From Lineus longissimus (lineage: Eukaryota; Nemertea; Pilidiophora; Heteronemertea; Lineidae), in NCBI RefSeq assembly GCF_910592395.1, contig NC_088318.1, positions 6,410,756 to 6,474,755 of the forward strand: 64,000 nucleotides of DNA, in the 5' to 3' direction. The position numbers and the translations under genes are program-made. The notes below the pieces were generated by a model. That model had not been told where the DNA came from, did no database searches, and worked only from the letters and a program-made list of their open reading frames with translations. Shown piece after piece: positions 1-11,827 of the stretch. Every line of letters starts with the position of its first letter. Within the stretch, counting starts at the first letter, position 1.

Positions 1-400
1 TTTAACGGTGCCATATAACTCGAGAGTACAGTGCAGGATGATAGTGTATATAATAAAAGTTTCCCATCGGAAATTTATTTAAAGGGACAACTTAGGCAGG
101 AGTTATTTTGTTTTTTTCATACAAAAATGGCTTCCAGCAGGATCGTGACTTCTCCAAACAGGATAATTGAAAAGTTATTGACCTGCAATAAACAATGCAC
201 TAGAACGGGGTGTAACCATAGGCCGGCCTGAAATTCACTGGCCATGTCCAAAACTGCCTCGCAACACCATCTATAATCATTATTTGAACACGGCAACCGT
301 GATACTACTGGTGGCGGCGCATGGTGTCAAGCAGGGTCATCATCCTCCTGGTCAGGTAACTACCACGCCCAAGTTGTCCCTTTAAGTCTTGCTGTCACTC
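1..400. repeat. Fragment of an earlier duplicated unit
   Basis: Bases about 110-400 match 56.70-56.97 kb and, in part, 24.45-24.62 kb. Both of those stretches lie several hundred bases upstream of signal-peptide exons. Shared words include the run around the lysine/serine-rich segment at 121-215 and the CACGCCCAAGTTGTCCC block near 370. This suggests that a third unit of the array starts left of the window. No intact exon is visible here, and 400-555 holds nothing I recognise. Confidence 0.7.
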
Positions 401-554
401 TGAAACCGTGCAATATATTTGTATGAAAAGGACCGTGTAGTGTTATTTCTGAAACAAAAGAAATATAGCATCTGCTGTTGTCTTTTCTCTTTCTTGGTGT
501 TATCAACTATGGGTACTTTTTGAAGATATGAATAAATGTTTAATACAAACGCCA

Positions 555-1555
555 GTTAGTTGCAATGACCCTTGGAGGCAATTGTTCCTGCTGCACATTG
601 ATACAATAACCCTGAGGGACATTTGATCCTGTTACACCGCCCACAGTCTGGCCCAATGACCCTTGTTCCACTGGCCACAGTTGAGCACAATGACCCTAAG
701 GACTCCCTGTTACGCCTACCACAGTTTAGCACAATAACCCTGAGGAACATCAATTGATCCCATTACGTCGGGCTCATTTGGGCACAATAACCCTGGGAGA
801 TATTTGCTCCTGTTACACCGGCCACATTGACACTATGACCCTAAGGTACTTCTTCTTCCTGTCACACCGGCCACAGTTGGTTGCAATTACCCTGGAGACA
901 TTTGTTCCTATTACATTGGCCGTAGTTGAGCACAATGATAGTTGGTCTGCGTGACATTTTCCCTGTTACACCCACCACAATTAGGTACAATGACCCTTGG
1001 TGACATTTGTTACTGTTACACCCGCCACACTGTTAACCGATAAAAACTCGAGGGAGCATTATTTCGAATGTACTCATGACAATTGTTACTGTTCACACCG
1101 GCCCCCCTCTCCGGCACAACAATCCTGGGAGACATTTGTTCCTAATACACAGGCCACAATTTTAAAGCACAATGACCCTGAGGGAGATTTCTTCCTGTTG
1201 CACCTCCCGCAGTTATCCTGTTACACCGGCCACTTGGTACCCTGAGGTACATTTCCTGTCACACCGGCCACAGTTTGGCGCAATTACCCTGAGAGACGTA
1301 TTCCTATTAAACTGGCCATCCTGGGAGACATTTTCCCCTGTTACACCCGCCACAATTAGGTATAGTGACCCTTGGTGACATTTCTTACTATTACACTCGC
1401 CACAATTAACCCATAAGGTCTCGAGGTATTATCATTTCGAATGTACTAATTACCCACAGAGACATCACAGCCGTCACCACAACCCTGGGCGACATTTTTT
1501 CCTAGCCTTGGAGGCATTTCTCCCTGTTAGGCTACACTGGCCACAGTTCGGCACA
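555..1555. repeat. Minisatellite, about 49-bp unit
   Basis: About twenty diverged units carry the recurring words GCACAATGACCCT, GGGACATTTGTTCCTGTTACACC and GGCCACAGTT. Units vary in length by several bases. The array breaks off at the LINE 3' end near 1556 and resumes briefly at 4959-5040, so the LINE inserted into it. The short open frames here are by-products of the repeat. Confidence 0.85.
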
Positions 1556-2273
1556 AATTATTATTATTATTATGTATCTTTATTCATGTAATAATCGATT
1601 ACATTGTGGTGTGCGTGTAACAAAAGAACGGAAGGTGACAAAAAGATTCACAAATACCGTACATAACATAATTTGTATGTTTACAATAGTGTACATCAAG
1701 CCTAAAAAAACCGGCGGAGGACGGCCGCAGAAATCAGAGCCATCCCCCAGTCACCATAAGATAGTGCTTATGAGATCTATTGTGTGCACAGGAAGTCTAT
1801 AGAATGGCATTTACCATTGCTTTATCATCAGTGTCCATACTGTCCCTTAGTCCCAGGAGGTCCCTGATCGCTGCGGCTCTCCTCAAAATTTCATCTCGTG
1901 GTTTGACAAGCTCTGGTTTACTTACCTCTAGCCACAAAATCCTGCCAAGGAATGTTGTATGATTCTGCCATTAAACTGAGAGATTTGGAAACATCCGAGT
2001 TAATTACTCCCGCCCTTCAATTTGTAAGATAATTTTACATAGATGTTACTGAGAGTAAAGCTCGCATTAGGAAATTATACAGCCTGATATGGAGCATAAA
2101 ATCAATCGGATCGGAGTTGATTAAGGTAGAGACAAGAGCACAGTGTGTTCTGAGGTTAAGACCAATCAGCGTCCTACTTGCCTTCCTCCAAGCAGTGTAA
2201 ATCTTCTCTGTGGACTTCTCTGATAGATTCCACAGCGTGCACCCATACAATGACATACAAAGTGTGGTAAATA
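1556..2273 (-). mobile_element. LINE, 3' part (C-terminal region and tail)
   Basis: This is the distal part of a non-LTR retrotransposon lying on the minus strand. The frame at 2271-2035 contains YGCTLW, then a region like the C-terminal part of LINE polymerases, and ends at a stop at 2035. Next come about 480 bases of 3' untranslated sequence and an ATA/ATT microsatellite tail at 1556-1575, as in many invertebrate LINEs. The element continues at 4455-4957 and is split by a DNA transposon at a TA dinucleotide. The reading frame on the two sides is compatible once the insert and one TA are removed. I cannot assign the clade with confidence. Confidence 0.8.
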
Positions 2274-4454
2274 CTTTAATTCCTTGCGAATAAGAACCGA
2301 TCCTGGCCACCAGTGAGGCCTAACTTGTCCCGCCCACGACATGTGAGTAGGCGTGCTTGATTTGACTACATGAATAGGCTTCGGGAATTGACATAAAGGG
2401 GAATTCTTTATCGATGTCGTTGACTTGTGGTCAAATCCCACCATGTTAACCCTTAGTATACCATAATGGGAAAGATGGTTACACACTGTTTCAATTTTAT
2501 GCTCGGCAGGGTGACGTCGGTGAAGGAATTTTGAATGCATTTTAACCTCTAAGAAAAAAGCAAGTTTTGCGGATGCCTGCAAGAAACAAACTTTGATGTG
2601 GTCATTTAATGGCAAAATGAACACTTCTACAGGGTAGCCCAAAAAAGGTAATGGCATGAGACGGCTTCAAGAAGCCTGCAGGTCCTGTTATTCATCAGGG
2701 TCCTCGACAAGGTCTTCCTCTGGCAGGTTAAAAAATTCTAGTCCCTCATCGACGTCCCCAGCAGGTTGTTCGAGATCTTCTGCCCCAACCAGTGGAACCC
2801 CACGCCCAATACCAGCAGCATGAAATGAATTTTGCACCACCTGTTCGGGTACTTCCTGCCATGCGTCTCGGACAAGGCGTGTCACTTCTAAAATTGAAAT
2901 CCTTGGACAATTTCCATCCGGCGTCGTGTGTTCCTGTTTCCACAATCTCCATAGCAGACGAAGACGGACTTTGAAGCTGTGGATGACAGAAACATCCAAG
3001 GGCTGCGCAATGGGGGTACAACCTGGTGGAATAATCTCAATAACACCGCCATTCTCAATGATGAGAAGGGCAACTTCTTCTGTAAGATGCACACGGCAGC
3101 GATCCCATATGAGAAGGAAAGGTAGATACCCGTCTTCCTGGTCGTCCTGGTCCTGATGCATGAAGGGGATGAACACCTCTCCGAGGTAATCTAACATAAC
3201 ATTTGCTCTCATCCACCCCGTTGGTGATTGTGCCACGACTACATCTTCAGGCAGATTGTCTTGAAGCTCTTGCCATGCGGCTGCAGTTGGACGTCTGAAG
3301 GTGATGTGCGGGGGTAATTTTCCCCCTGCCATTGTGACTGCTAAAGTGACGGTACATCCCAGCCTAGGATTGCCCCACGAAGATTTGATATCAATCTGCG
3401 TTGCCCCTGTTCGGTTGTAGGTATAACTGCCATGGTTGTCAAAAAGGGTGAAAACCTCGTCTACATTTGCCACTTGATAATCTTCATAATGTTCATGCTG
3501 TTCATGCACGCTTTCCCTAAATGCAGCTACTAGGGCGTCAGCATTATCTGGCACCTGTCGGCTGTCCTTGGTCTTCCTTCTAAGGGAGATGCTGTACCTT
3601 TTCTTAAACCCTGATAACCAGCCATTTGATGCTGTAAAGTGAGATTTCCGTGGGTAATCGTTAAATATACGGGTCTGTTCTGCAATAGCCAATCCAACCC
3701 ACCACTGTTGATACAGTTCCCTCGATGCATCTTTGATGTTGTGATGTGATATCGCCATTCCCAGGGCACGCCTCTCATCGAGCCAATCAGCTAGGTCTGC
3801 CTCCATCTCTTCGTATAGGCCTAAAAGATAACAGTTCATTTTACTCTGTCAGCAAATCACTAAATTTGTTCTTTGCCACATTCCATGCAAAAATGCATCC
3901 TTCAGTTTCCCTTCACTTTAGCTGTACCCTTAATGTTCAGGGGGCTTTGCCATGGTTCCCTAGACTTACCAGTGCCACGTTCTCTCCACGCTAATTCTGA
4001 ACCCTTGGCTTTTGACGATGCTCTATGATGATGAATGTCATCCTCACTCATTAACCATTTCATCATTGTAGATTTTGGCAAACGGTTTGTGATGGCAAAC
4101 GCTCCCACGGTTTCATTACCGGCATGGAAGTCAGCGAGAAGCTTTACTTTTTCGCGCAGAGTGTAGCGCCTGCGTCTTCTAGGATGTTCAGCCATAGTGC
4201 AGACAGACAATCCCAGAATTACCCTTCCTTTTATTCTCATCCTGGTCCACATAACCATTTCAGCATTTCAGTAACTAACATGTCTCATTGCATCACAGAA
4301 GAAACCACAGAATTGTGTCACGCAATAACTGGTGCTAGGCCTGGTCTCGCCTATATGCATATGAATGGCAAGGGCGGCTGTCGTATGCATTATGACATTG
4401 GTGGATCTGCCCAGACAAAAATGGCCGCTGGTTCTTATTCGCAAGGTATTAAAG
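2274..4454 (-). mobile_element. Tigger/pogo-type DNA transposon with TIRs and TA target duplication
   Basis: The ends are 25-bp inverted repeats with one mismatch: 2274-2298 begins CTTTAATTCCTTGCG and 4430-4454 ends CGCAAGGTATTAAAG. They are flanked by TA at 2272-2273 and 4455-4456. This is the target duplication expected of the Tc1/mariner-pogo group. The element is 2181 bp and encodes a two-exon transposase on the minus strand. It sits inside the LINE. Bases 2299-2687 are 3' untranslated transposon sequence. Near-perfect TIRs and an open transposase indicate a recent insertion. Confidence 0.87.
2688..4195 (-). CDS. Tigger/pogo-like transposase, two exons: join(2688..3820, 3970..4195) complement
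   Basis: Exon 1 starts at ATG 4195 and encodes a psq/CENP-B-N-like helix-turn-helix with a basic start (RRRRRYTLREKVKLL) and KSTMMKWL. A consensus donor (GTAAGT) follows 3970, and an acceptor (TCTTTTAG) lies just before 3820. Both give phase 1, so the frame is kept across the 149-bp intron. Exon 2 carries the second, Tc5/CENP-B-type helix-turn-helix (ASNGWLSGFKKRYSI). It then carries a DDE_1 catalytic core with three plausible acidic positions: NVDE, LLIWDRCRVH and IAQPLDVSVI. The tail is acidic and ends at 2688. The product is about 452 aa, a normal length for the family, with no stop or frameshift seen. The protein would cut and paste its own element. The second aspartate block is unusual (DRCRVH where DNAPSH-like is common), so activity is uncertain. 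Confidence 0.88.
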
Positions 4455-4957
4455 TAGTTTAACCTTTGTATCGACCTTACAGTAGTGGAATTTAGAAAGT
4501 AACAAATTCACCCGTCTGTTAAAATCTGACACGGTGTTAATAATATTTGAGTCTCCTTTCTTTGGGCCTATAACAATACCCAAGTGAACCGCCGTGCTGT
4601 CGGCCTGAACACGGACCCCCTGAAAGAGAACAAAAATATCCCAGTAGTCGACTCTGCCGTGATCAGATTGGAAAAACAAAAGTTTGCATTTGGTGGGATT
4701 AAATGTTATCATATATTCGACTGAAAACTCTCCCGCTATCTGCAGCTGTATATTCAACGATAATTTTGATGGGCATAAAATAATGATATCGTCGGCGTAG
4801 CCAAACGCACCAACAAAGTTAGTTCCTATATGGCATCCGACCCCTGAGCCCTTTAGTTTCAGGAGTAAAACATCGATATAAGTCGAAAAAAGAAAAGGGG
4901 ATAGGATCCCACCTTGCTTAACCCCATTTGAAACCGTGAAATAAACTGCATGAATGT
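4455..4957 (-). mobile_element. LINE, reverse-transcriptase part (5'-truncated)
   Basis: Reading the minus strand from about 4953 gives an open frame with classic reverse-transcriptase blocks: GVKQGGILSPFLFS, then GYADDIIIL with the catalytic YADD, then FNPTKCKLLFF, and further on HLGIVIG. The element starts within the polymerase domain, so it is 5'-truncated as usual for LINEs. Minisatellite sequence resumes immediately beyond about 4958. The distal part lies at 1556-2273, past the Tigger insertion. Confidence 0.88.
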
Positions 4958-4958
4958 A

Positions 4959-5480
4959 ACCCTATTGGATTGACATTTTCCCTATTACACCCGACACATT
5001 TAGGCACAGTGACCCTTGGTCATATTTCAATTAGTCATAAATCAGTCACTGGAATACACAACTTAAGTTTACGTTTCGCCAGTGTCCACCGAGAGATACC
5101 AGGAGATCCCGATGATGGAATTAACAAGGTCCGTAACAAGTTGTAACACAAGACGCTCAGCTGTGGATAAGCGGAAGATACTCTTAAGCTGTCTCAGTTT
5201 TCTCACCCCGTGTGACAGCACCGTGCTGGAAACACACAGCGGGGCAACCAACCCCGATTCAGTCTGGTTGTGATTGTTTCATCTTGTCCCCAATCCTCTC
5301 TCTTTGTGTATGTATATAGCAGTACTCACAATTGATAGCATTATCATCATCTATTTCATATGCGATCAGGTCATATTGAAATGTTGATTATGAAGGTTTT
5401 GATGTGGTTCTTTTAGACTGTAACGATGATGGAACGAGCGGATAGCAACAGATGACTTTATTACTTAGGACATCACTACA
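4959..5480. other. Minisatellite remnant, then unassigned sequence
   Basis: Bases 4959-5040 repeat the words of the 0.55-1.55 kb minisatellite (TGACATTTTCCCTATTACACCC, GTGACCCTTGG). From 5041 to 5480 I recognise nothing. Frames of about 60 codons are open on both strands at 5069-5273 but show no domain. Confidence 0.6.
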
Positions 5481-5695
5481 ATGTTACACTGATTACACAG
5501 AGGCGACACCTGTCTTTAGAACATTGAACTAAACATTTGCCACCTTCTGATTGGTCTAATTTTGAATTCTACCGCGGCATAATTCACGAGATCCGATGTT
5601 TTGATTGGTTGATTTATGGTGCACCACAATTCCTATTTATGCCGTTGCATAATTCTGAATTTGGTTCACTCGCGCCAGCCATAGTTTGAAAGTTT
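5480..5695. repeat. Short interspersed repeat, copy 1
   Basis: Shares long words with 28.84-29.08 kb and 59.38-59.61 kb. These include CACGAGATCCGATGTTTTGATTGG, here in inverted order relative to the others, plus GCGGCATAATTC and CACTCGCGCCAGCCATA. The family looks like a small non-autonomous DNA element. At the other two sites the module occurs twice in tandem. Confidence 0.6.
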
Positions 5696-5758
5696 GTTTA
5701 AAAGTTTTTCATGTGTAAACTTATTCTCTTATCAAAAACGTACTACTTCCAATAAAGA

Positions 5759-6458
5759 GGGTCGGTTCTTAACGCCGCATTGGCATTAGCATTGACATTG
5801 ACATTGGCATTGACATTGACATTAGCATTGGCACTGGCATTGGCATTGACATTGGCATTGACATTGGCACAGGCATTGGCAATCTGCAAAGTTCCCAAAA
5901 TGAGACCTTTATAAAACCATTCATTAGTGGCCATAGCTCATGAATATTCTTTAGATAGGAGACATATCACAAATGTTAATATCGAGTGGTTTTCCGACGA
6001 TTTTCGACATTTACATTTATAAGTAGGCACCTGGGTCCGGTTGTAAGCCAACTGGCAGAAAAATTTCAAAACACGCCACTATTGCCAAATTATCAAAATT
6101 CAAAATTAATTTTTTCATCAAACAATTTCTTTTTATCTGTAGACTTGCCACAGCAAATATTTTTTCGATACCTCTCCAAATATTTACTTGAGAGTTAAAA
6201 ACATACTCGCGTCTAATTAATAGGCCTCGACCCTCCAACCTATGAATATTCATTGGTGGTATTGTCTCTAATGGAGAGGCCCGGCAAGTCGCCTTTAAAT
6301 TATTTTAGGCTACCCTGTAATAAGCCTTACGAAGGATGTTGTCCATGTGGTCTGCAGCGTAGGCCTATCCAACTTCCATATTTGGTACTCATTTGGCAGA
6401 TTACCATTGCCAATGCCAATGCCAATGTCAGTGCCAATGCCGCGTTTAGAACCGACCG
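5759..6458. mobile_element. Foldback element with hexamer-repeat arms
   Basis: The left arm (5759-5915) reads GGGTCGGTTCTTAACGCCGC, followed by about 17 hexamers of the type TTGGCA/TTGACA, then GGCAATCTGC and an ATGAG word. The right arm (6390-6458) is its reverse complement, with about six hexamers, ending CGCGTTTAGAACCGACC. The middle (5916-6389) has no coding sequence. Inverted arms built of short tandem repeats are typical of foldback transposons. No clear target duplication was found. Confidence 0.72.
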
Positions 6459-6890
6459 AAGTGAAGTATATATAGGCCTATACATGTGATACGCTCCAAC
6501 CCGGATGTAGGCCTAGGCCTACATTTGATGACGCACATCACGAAAATGAGTAAACCTCCACCGTTTTATTAGTTTTTTCGGATTTCACCAAATCGTGCTG
6601 CTGTCAGATTCAATGCATCATGACAATATCAAGCCATTTCACTTGATACATACTCAAGGAGAAGTCCTGTTGTAGGCCCTGTTTGCAAGAGGATGAACTC
6701 AATGGCGCTTGGCACGGTGAGGAGCGAATGGGATACGGTAAATGTGCATGGTGGTCAGTCGGTAAGTCGGCGTTTTTCCGGTTACCATCTCGCCCAGGTA
6801 TTTTTCCGGTTACCATCTCGACCAGGTGTAGAGAAAAATGAGAATAGGCAAACTGAGAGCTATATTTTGGAAAGTGAATGGTGATAGCGG
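6459..6890. other. Unassigned sequence with a 27-bp direct repeat
   Basis: I see no gene. Two adjacent 27-bp copies lie at 6773-6799 and 6800-6826 (TTTTTCCGGTTACCATCTCG followed by CCCAGG or ACCAGG). This stretch separates the foldback element from the start of duplicated unit A. Confidence 0.5.
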
Positions 6891-6929
6891 AGCATGTTTT
6901 CATGTTCGATTGATTTATGTTACTGGCCT

Positions 6930-7587
6930 GGTTAATAATAATCATAATAATTTATTGTAAAAAACCTCCAAATAAGGAGCAGACAACACAAATATGCAAT
7001 AAAAATCATACACAGAGAACGAATAAAAAAAAGCGATCAAAAGGGTGAAAGTAAAAGCTTCAATAGTTTATGGTTTTTCCGGTTTAGATTGGCACATAAG
7101 GGCCGGTTTTTACCGAAGCGACAATTCCATTCTCCTCCCTGGTGATACGTCTAGGCCTACGTCTGGGCCTTGGATTTACAAACAGGACATTGGCGGTAGA
7201 GAGGCCCGACGAACTAAACACTTGGTTACACAGGGTACCCTTAATTTTTCTCGTGCCAATGACGACGTCTCGTGCTTTACAATCGATGGAGAGAATCCTT
7301 CTTAAAAGTCCAATTTGCTTCTGTTCGATTACTTTCCGCGGGTTGTCAATATCTAATGCCTCTAATAGAGGGCTATGATGACAACATTTCGATAAACCAA
7401 AGCATCGTTTGATCAGGGAACCCTGCAACTTTTCCAGTTTCCGAAAATTGCCCCGACTCAGATCAATTGAGTGTATACCATAAAATAGTGACGGAGAGCA
7501 CACGCTCTCTCAAAGTTTCACTTTCGCACCAGTCCAGAGACCTGGATAACACATACCACAGCCACTTAAATAAGTTAGATAAGTTAG
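6930..7587 (-). mobile_element. LINE 3' fragment inserted in copy A
   Basis: The minus-strand frame 7503-7084 encodes a LINE C-terminal region: LFYGIHSIDLSRGNF, then KLEKLQGSLIKRCFG, then HHSPLLEALDI. The low-coordinate end is an AT-rich ATAATAATAAT tail at 6931-6955. Copy B at 30.22 kb has the uninterrupted sequence (CTGGTTAGATAACTTTC), so the fragment inserted after duplication or was cleanly lost from B. It is 5'-truncated, and a short GTTA may be the target repeat. Confidence 0.75.
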
Positions 7588-7692
7588 ATAACTTTCAGAA
7601 CATTTTGTCAATATGGACATCTCGTTGACTTTATCAAAGTATTAGGGTCAGCGATGTCGAGCGTCGTTGTTTGCTCTGTGTATAGTTATAGT

Positions 7693-8060
7693 ATGGCGGT
7701 CACAATTACCCTATTCCCATTCAACGCTATTTCTTTCCCGTTGAACGGGAATTGCAGCATTTAGATTCGTTAAAAGCTATTTAACGCATTGCGTTTACCA
7801 GTAACTGAACAGTGGATGTCATTAAACGGTTTTCAAATTGTACCACAACGCTACATAATCCTTGTTAAAGGCTTTTCAAATAGAACTTGAACCCAAAATC
7901 ATTAATAGTCGGTCGGGAGATTCCTCTCGGCTGTAAGATGGTCAATATATAGAGGTCAAATAAGCGTTAAATAGATATTAACGGAATATCTATTTAAAAT
8001 TGGAAAGAAATAACGGTGAACGGGAATAGGTTTTTATTGTGACCTTTTTGGTACGCCATG
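7693..8060. mobile_element. MITE-like element with about 45-bp inverted ends
   Basis: The left end (7698-7742, CACAATTACCCTATTCCC followed by an ACGCTATTTCTTTCC word) is repeated inverted at 7995-8045. There is no coding sequence. Copy B (30.31-30.47 kb) keeps only the left half and then jumps to sequence equivalent to 8.34 kb, so B is deleted here. Confidence 0.6.
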
Positions 8061-9739
8061 GTATAGGGACTTTCTGCATGTTCAAAATTCATGCCCGTAT
8101 TGCGTATCCGATCGTTTCTTACATATGGTGTTTTTCCCGATGCGTGATATGCGAAGCTGATTTACATGTAAATGATACATAGGCCTACTTGATTGAGAAG
8201 TTATTTGGAATATGCATATTCATTTCACCTTTCAACATTGTACAGGATGGGAAAATGTCATTAAATTCGATAGGGATACGTACACGGGCGTGGATTTTGA
8301 ACTCGCCGAAAATCCCTAAGGTGTTTTCCGCGAAATGTGGTTGCCGACGCAATTATGGGCTGATAGTGTCGAGAAATTTGCTAATTGATAATTCATATGT
8401 AGGACTACATGACAGTTTAATTTGTCATTATCACTAGAACGCGTCTAAGGTATGATAAGGGAGTTTGAATGTATTCTTGCGCAATGTCCCCCAGTACGAT
8501 AGTTCCTAAAAAATCTTTGATTTCTTGGTCCTCAGTGTATGCCAGTGTTGATTTAGCGATTGTTTTGACAAAGACATGTTATTGGGAGTTTCTGAAACCT
8601 GGAGCGCTGCTCAATAGGCTGATAACAAGAAACTACGCATTTGCCGACGTTTGTGTACAGTGAACTCGGGGTGTGCGTCGCGGCCCCGTGTTGAAATGCC
8701 GTCCAGTGCCAGTTGGTGCGTTTTTCACTGATTTGTGCAAATTCAATATATCTCAAAGCGCAACAGTTGACCCTCGATTTTTTTGAATTTTTGTGTAACT
8801 TTCTTTCACGGGAGAATGGTTTCTGTAAGAATTATCCAGGAAGAAATGTAAAATGTTTGCTTTTTTCCGTGATTGTCCGGCCCAATTGGCAATATTGCCA
8901 TTTGGGATCTGGTGAACAGAGCTAGGAGCAAATGCGACGCTTATGAGTTATTTAAAGATTTAACATCCTGCAGAATCAGGCGTTTCCAGTGATACACGAC
9001 GCAAATGAGTTGTCCTCATGCAATCACCTTCGAAACGCGTTTTAAAATAGATGTCACGTCCTGTTGATAATGGGGCACGTCATCATCAACATTCGGGAAA
9101 AACTCCCTAATTAACAACGAGACCTACGGACAAAACGCGTTGCGATAACTACGCGATAACCACTTTCTTGAATACATTACAGAGAGTGGCCCGGAAGTGG
9201 GCAATAGTGGTTACGCTACACACTGGCCATCGGGCGGGAGCATATGGACAACGTACACGTACATAACAGAAGTTGGTCATTGATTTTCCAACATGGAATA
9301 TTTTATTGAATTAAATCTGCTTGTCCATACTAACAATCATATGTGTCATTTATGACTGAAACAGACAACTTATATGAAACAAACTGTTTGCTGAATTTTT
9401 TTGCGTCGTTAAAACACTAAAACTTATTCCTAGCCGAAGATTCTGATTTCCCGCAAATTGCCTTGGAAGCCAAAACGCGCGCCATTCCCCGTTCATCTTT
9501 GTCTCGTTTTTTCTGAACCAATTTCACTCATGGAGACAAGAGGCATGACGTTTTTGGTGATGCAGCTGGTTGTTACACAGACCGGTGGGTAATAATTTAC
9601 ACACTCCTTGCTACAATATATATGTCATTACAAAATTAAGAGGTTGCGTAGGCAATTTCATTTTCACTGCGATTTAGCTTGACTTGCAACAAGCAGAGAT
9701 GGAAAAACACACAGACAAAGTTGACGTAGTATACATGCT

Positions 9740-10378
9740 TCCCGAAATTGGTGGCTTGCATTGAAACTAACCTTTTCCCTCTTGTCCGTCATTAAAGGCA
9801 TTCAAGTGTGTTGGTCAACCATGACTATCTCCTTTGTCCCTCCACCATAAGGCCTAGTTTCCCCTTATGACATCACTATTTCGGACACTCAGCGCCAAAC
9901 TCGCACAGTGCCGAAATTAAAATTCAATTTCAGACACTGGAATTGGTAAAATTCTGCCATCTTGGATATCGGTATCCTGAGATTCAGGTGTTTTCAACAC
10001 TGCGTCATCACCACTTCAAACTCCTAAGTCTTATCCAGGCCTAGTAAGTGCCACCTTCTTTCATAAAATGGTTTGTTTTATAAATAAATAACAAAATATG
10101 ATCTTTGTAAATAAAACCCGAGATGTTCTGGAGTGTTTTTACGTGAATTTATTGCGAACTATCAATGCAGCGTAGTGCAGCCATCGTGTTCTCGGGCGTA
10201 GTGGTGATGCGATAGCCTCTTTGCAATTGTAAAAATTCTTTACATTTCCACATCCGCGGTACTGCTTTTCAAGATGGTGGCAATTTACCAGTTCTAGAGG
10301 CGTTGTATGGAATGAAATCAGCGCCTCTAGTGTCAAGATTGACTCAGCGCCCCATTTCTGGAAAGGTTTATAATCATT
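9740..10378. repeat. Extra copy of a repeat, itself interrupted
   Basis: Bases 9745-9893 match 27.57-27.72 and 58.15-58.31 kb (GGCATTCAAGTGTGTTGGTC, CCACCATAAGGCCTAGTTTCC). The match resumes at 10342 (CAGCGCCCCATTTCTGG), so 9.90-10.34 kb is an insert within the repeat. The whole block is absent from copy B at 32.77 kb. No gene is seen. Confidence 0.6.
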
Positions 10379-11827
10379 TGTAAAAGCCGATTATGACGAA
10401 ACAATGCCGTACAACTGAAAAAAATCCGTGTGCAGGAAATGTTTACGTCTTTCGCAGGTATAGGTTTATACTAGTATGCTCGTGAAAATATTATGCCACG
10501 AAATGTAATTGAAAGTATCACAAAGTGTTTTACTGCTGGCTTATAATTTTTGGCCTTTCAGGTTATGCTGTGATATTCAAATACATATCAAGTGGCATGT
10601 ACTCATTCCTCATCAGTCTGTATAGGCCTACCGATTACGATGTTTAGACCATTCTCAGTGATATTACCACAAAACATTCCCTGTATATAAACTTCAAAAT
10701 TGAGATACGAAAAAACAAATTTTCAGGTATTACAGCGCCATTTCTCTATAAAATTTAATTCTGTTTGTTGGATACGTCAGTGTTATCATTTGCTACCATG
10801 CTTTTAGGCCTACAGGGCGATTTTCAAAACAAAACATGATTTACGAATTAAATTGGATTTAATGAATTAAAGTCGCATTTTATCAACTTTAAATGATATT
10901 AAGCAGAAGCCACTTAAAAATATTTAAATCGCCAAGCGACCTGAATTTAAAAGTATAGAATGAATACCTTTCAGCTTGCGGTATTTTTTTATCTCTGTAC
11001 CATAATAAACTTTTCACATTTGACTAGTTTTCAATTTTCAGAGTGGGGATCAGCTTCGGTTGAGCCCCAGATCCAGGCCTGTGTGACAGTAATGGGTCGC
11101 TTGCTTCATTGGTAGATAATCTTAGTGCTGTGATAGCAATGCTTTGTTTTTACTGCTTGAATACTGAGTAAACATTGTGTTTCGTCACGCAATCGCAATC
11201 GGGTGGATGGATCACAAGGTAACGAAATCCAAATTAGGCCTACATGTAAGTACATGTAAGTCATTAATAAAGTCTGATAAATGCTATCGATCTATCAAGG
11301 GGCTTTGCGTGTCAGTAGAGCAAAGTTTCCTTCCAGTATACAGGCCTGTATTTGCCTTTATAGATGTCACATAGTCAAGTACATGTATGTCTGTGATAAA
11401 GTCTGATAAATGCTGTATACACATTTTCATATTCTTATGACCACAATCATCATAGCTAAAATACAATTGTTTTTGACTAGTTAGTCGGAACTAAAGTCAC
11501 AAGAAGTTTTTTGCTATATTTTTTAGCCACAATGAATGATATACTTTAAGTCTTTATGATTTTATTTTGGCTATACACGTATAATAAAAGTTTGAGCTAA
11601 ATGATAGTCATATGTTTATTTTGCCTGAAGGTTTGACGTAGAACACACTCAACTCCTGCCAGCTAAGATTAAGCTCGGGACTCTAGGGTGTTCATGGGTC
11701 AAAACCAGCAGTGTTATCGTTTCATAATATAATGCCACTATTTCTTCTCTTTTGCTTGAAATAAGACCGTCTAAATCGACTTGGGGCGGTCTCACGTTTT
11801 ACGACGTCGTGGTGTCATGAAGTGTAG

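Noticed and set aside
555-1555. Regular repeats resembling a CRISPR array
   Set aside because: Repeats are diverged, vary in length and have no unique spacers; the setting is eukaryotic. It is a minisatellite.
8469-8756. Minus-strand coding similarity between 8.47-8.76 and 30.6-30.96 kb as a conserved gene
   Set aside because: The similarity is explained by the segmental duplication, and the frame is broken in copy A.
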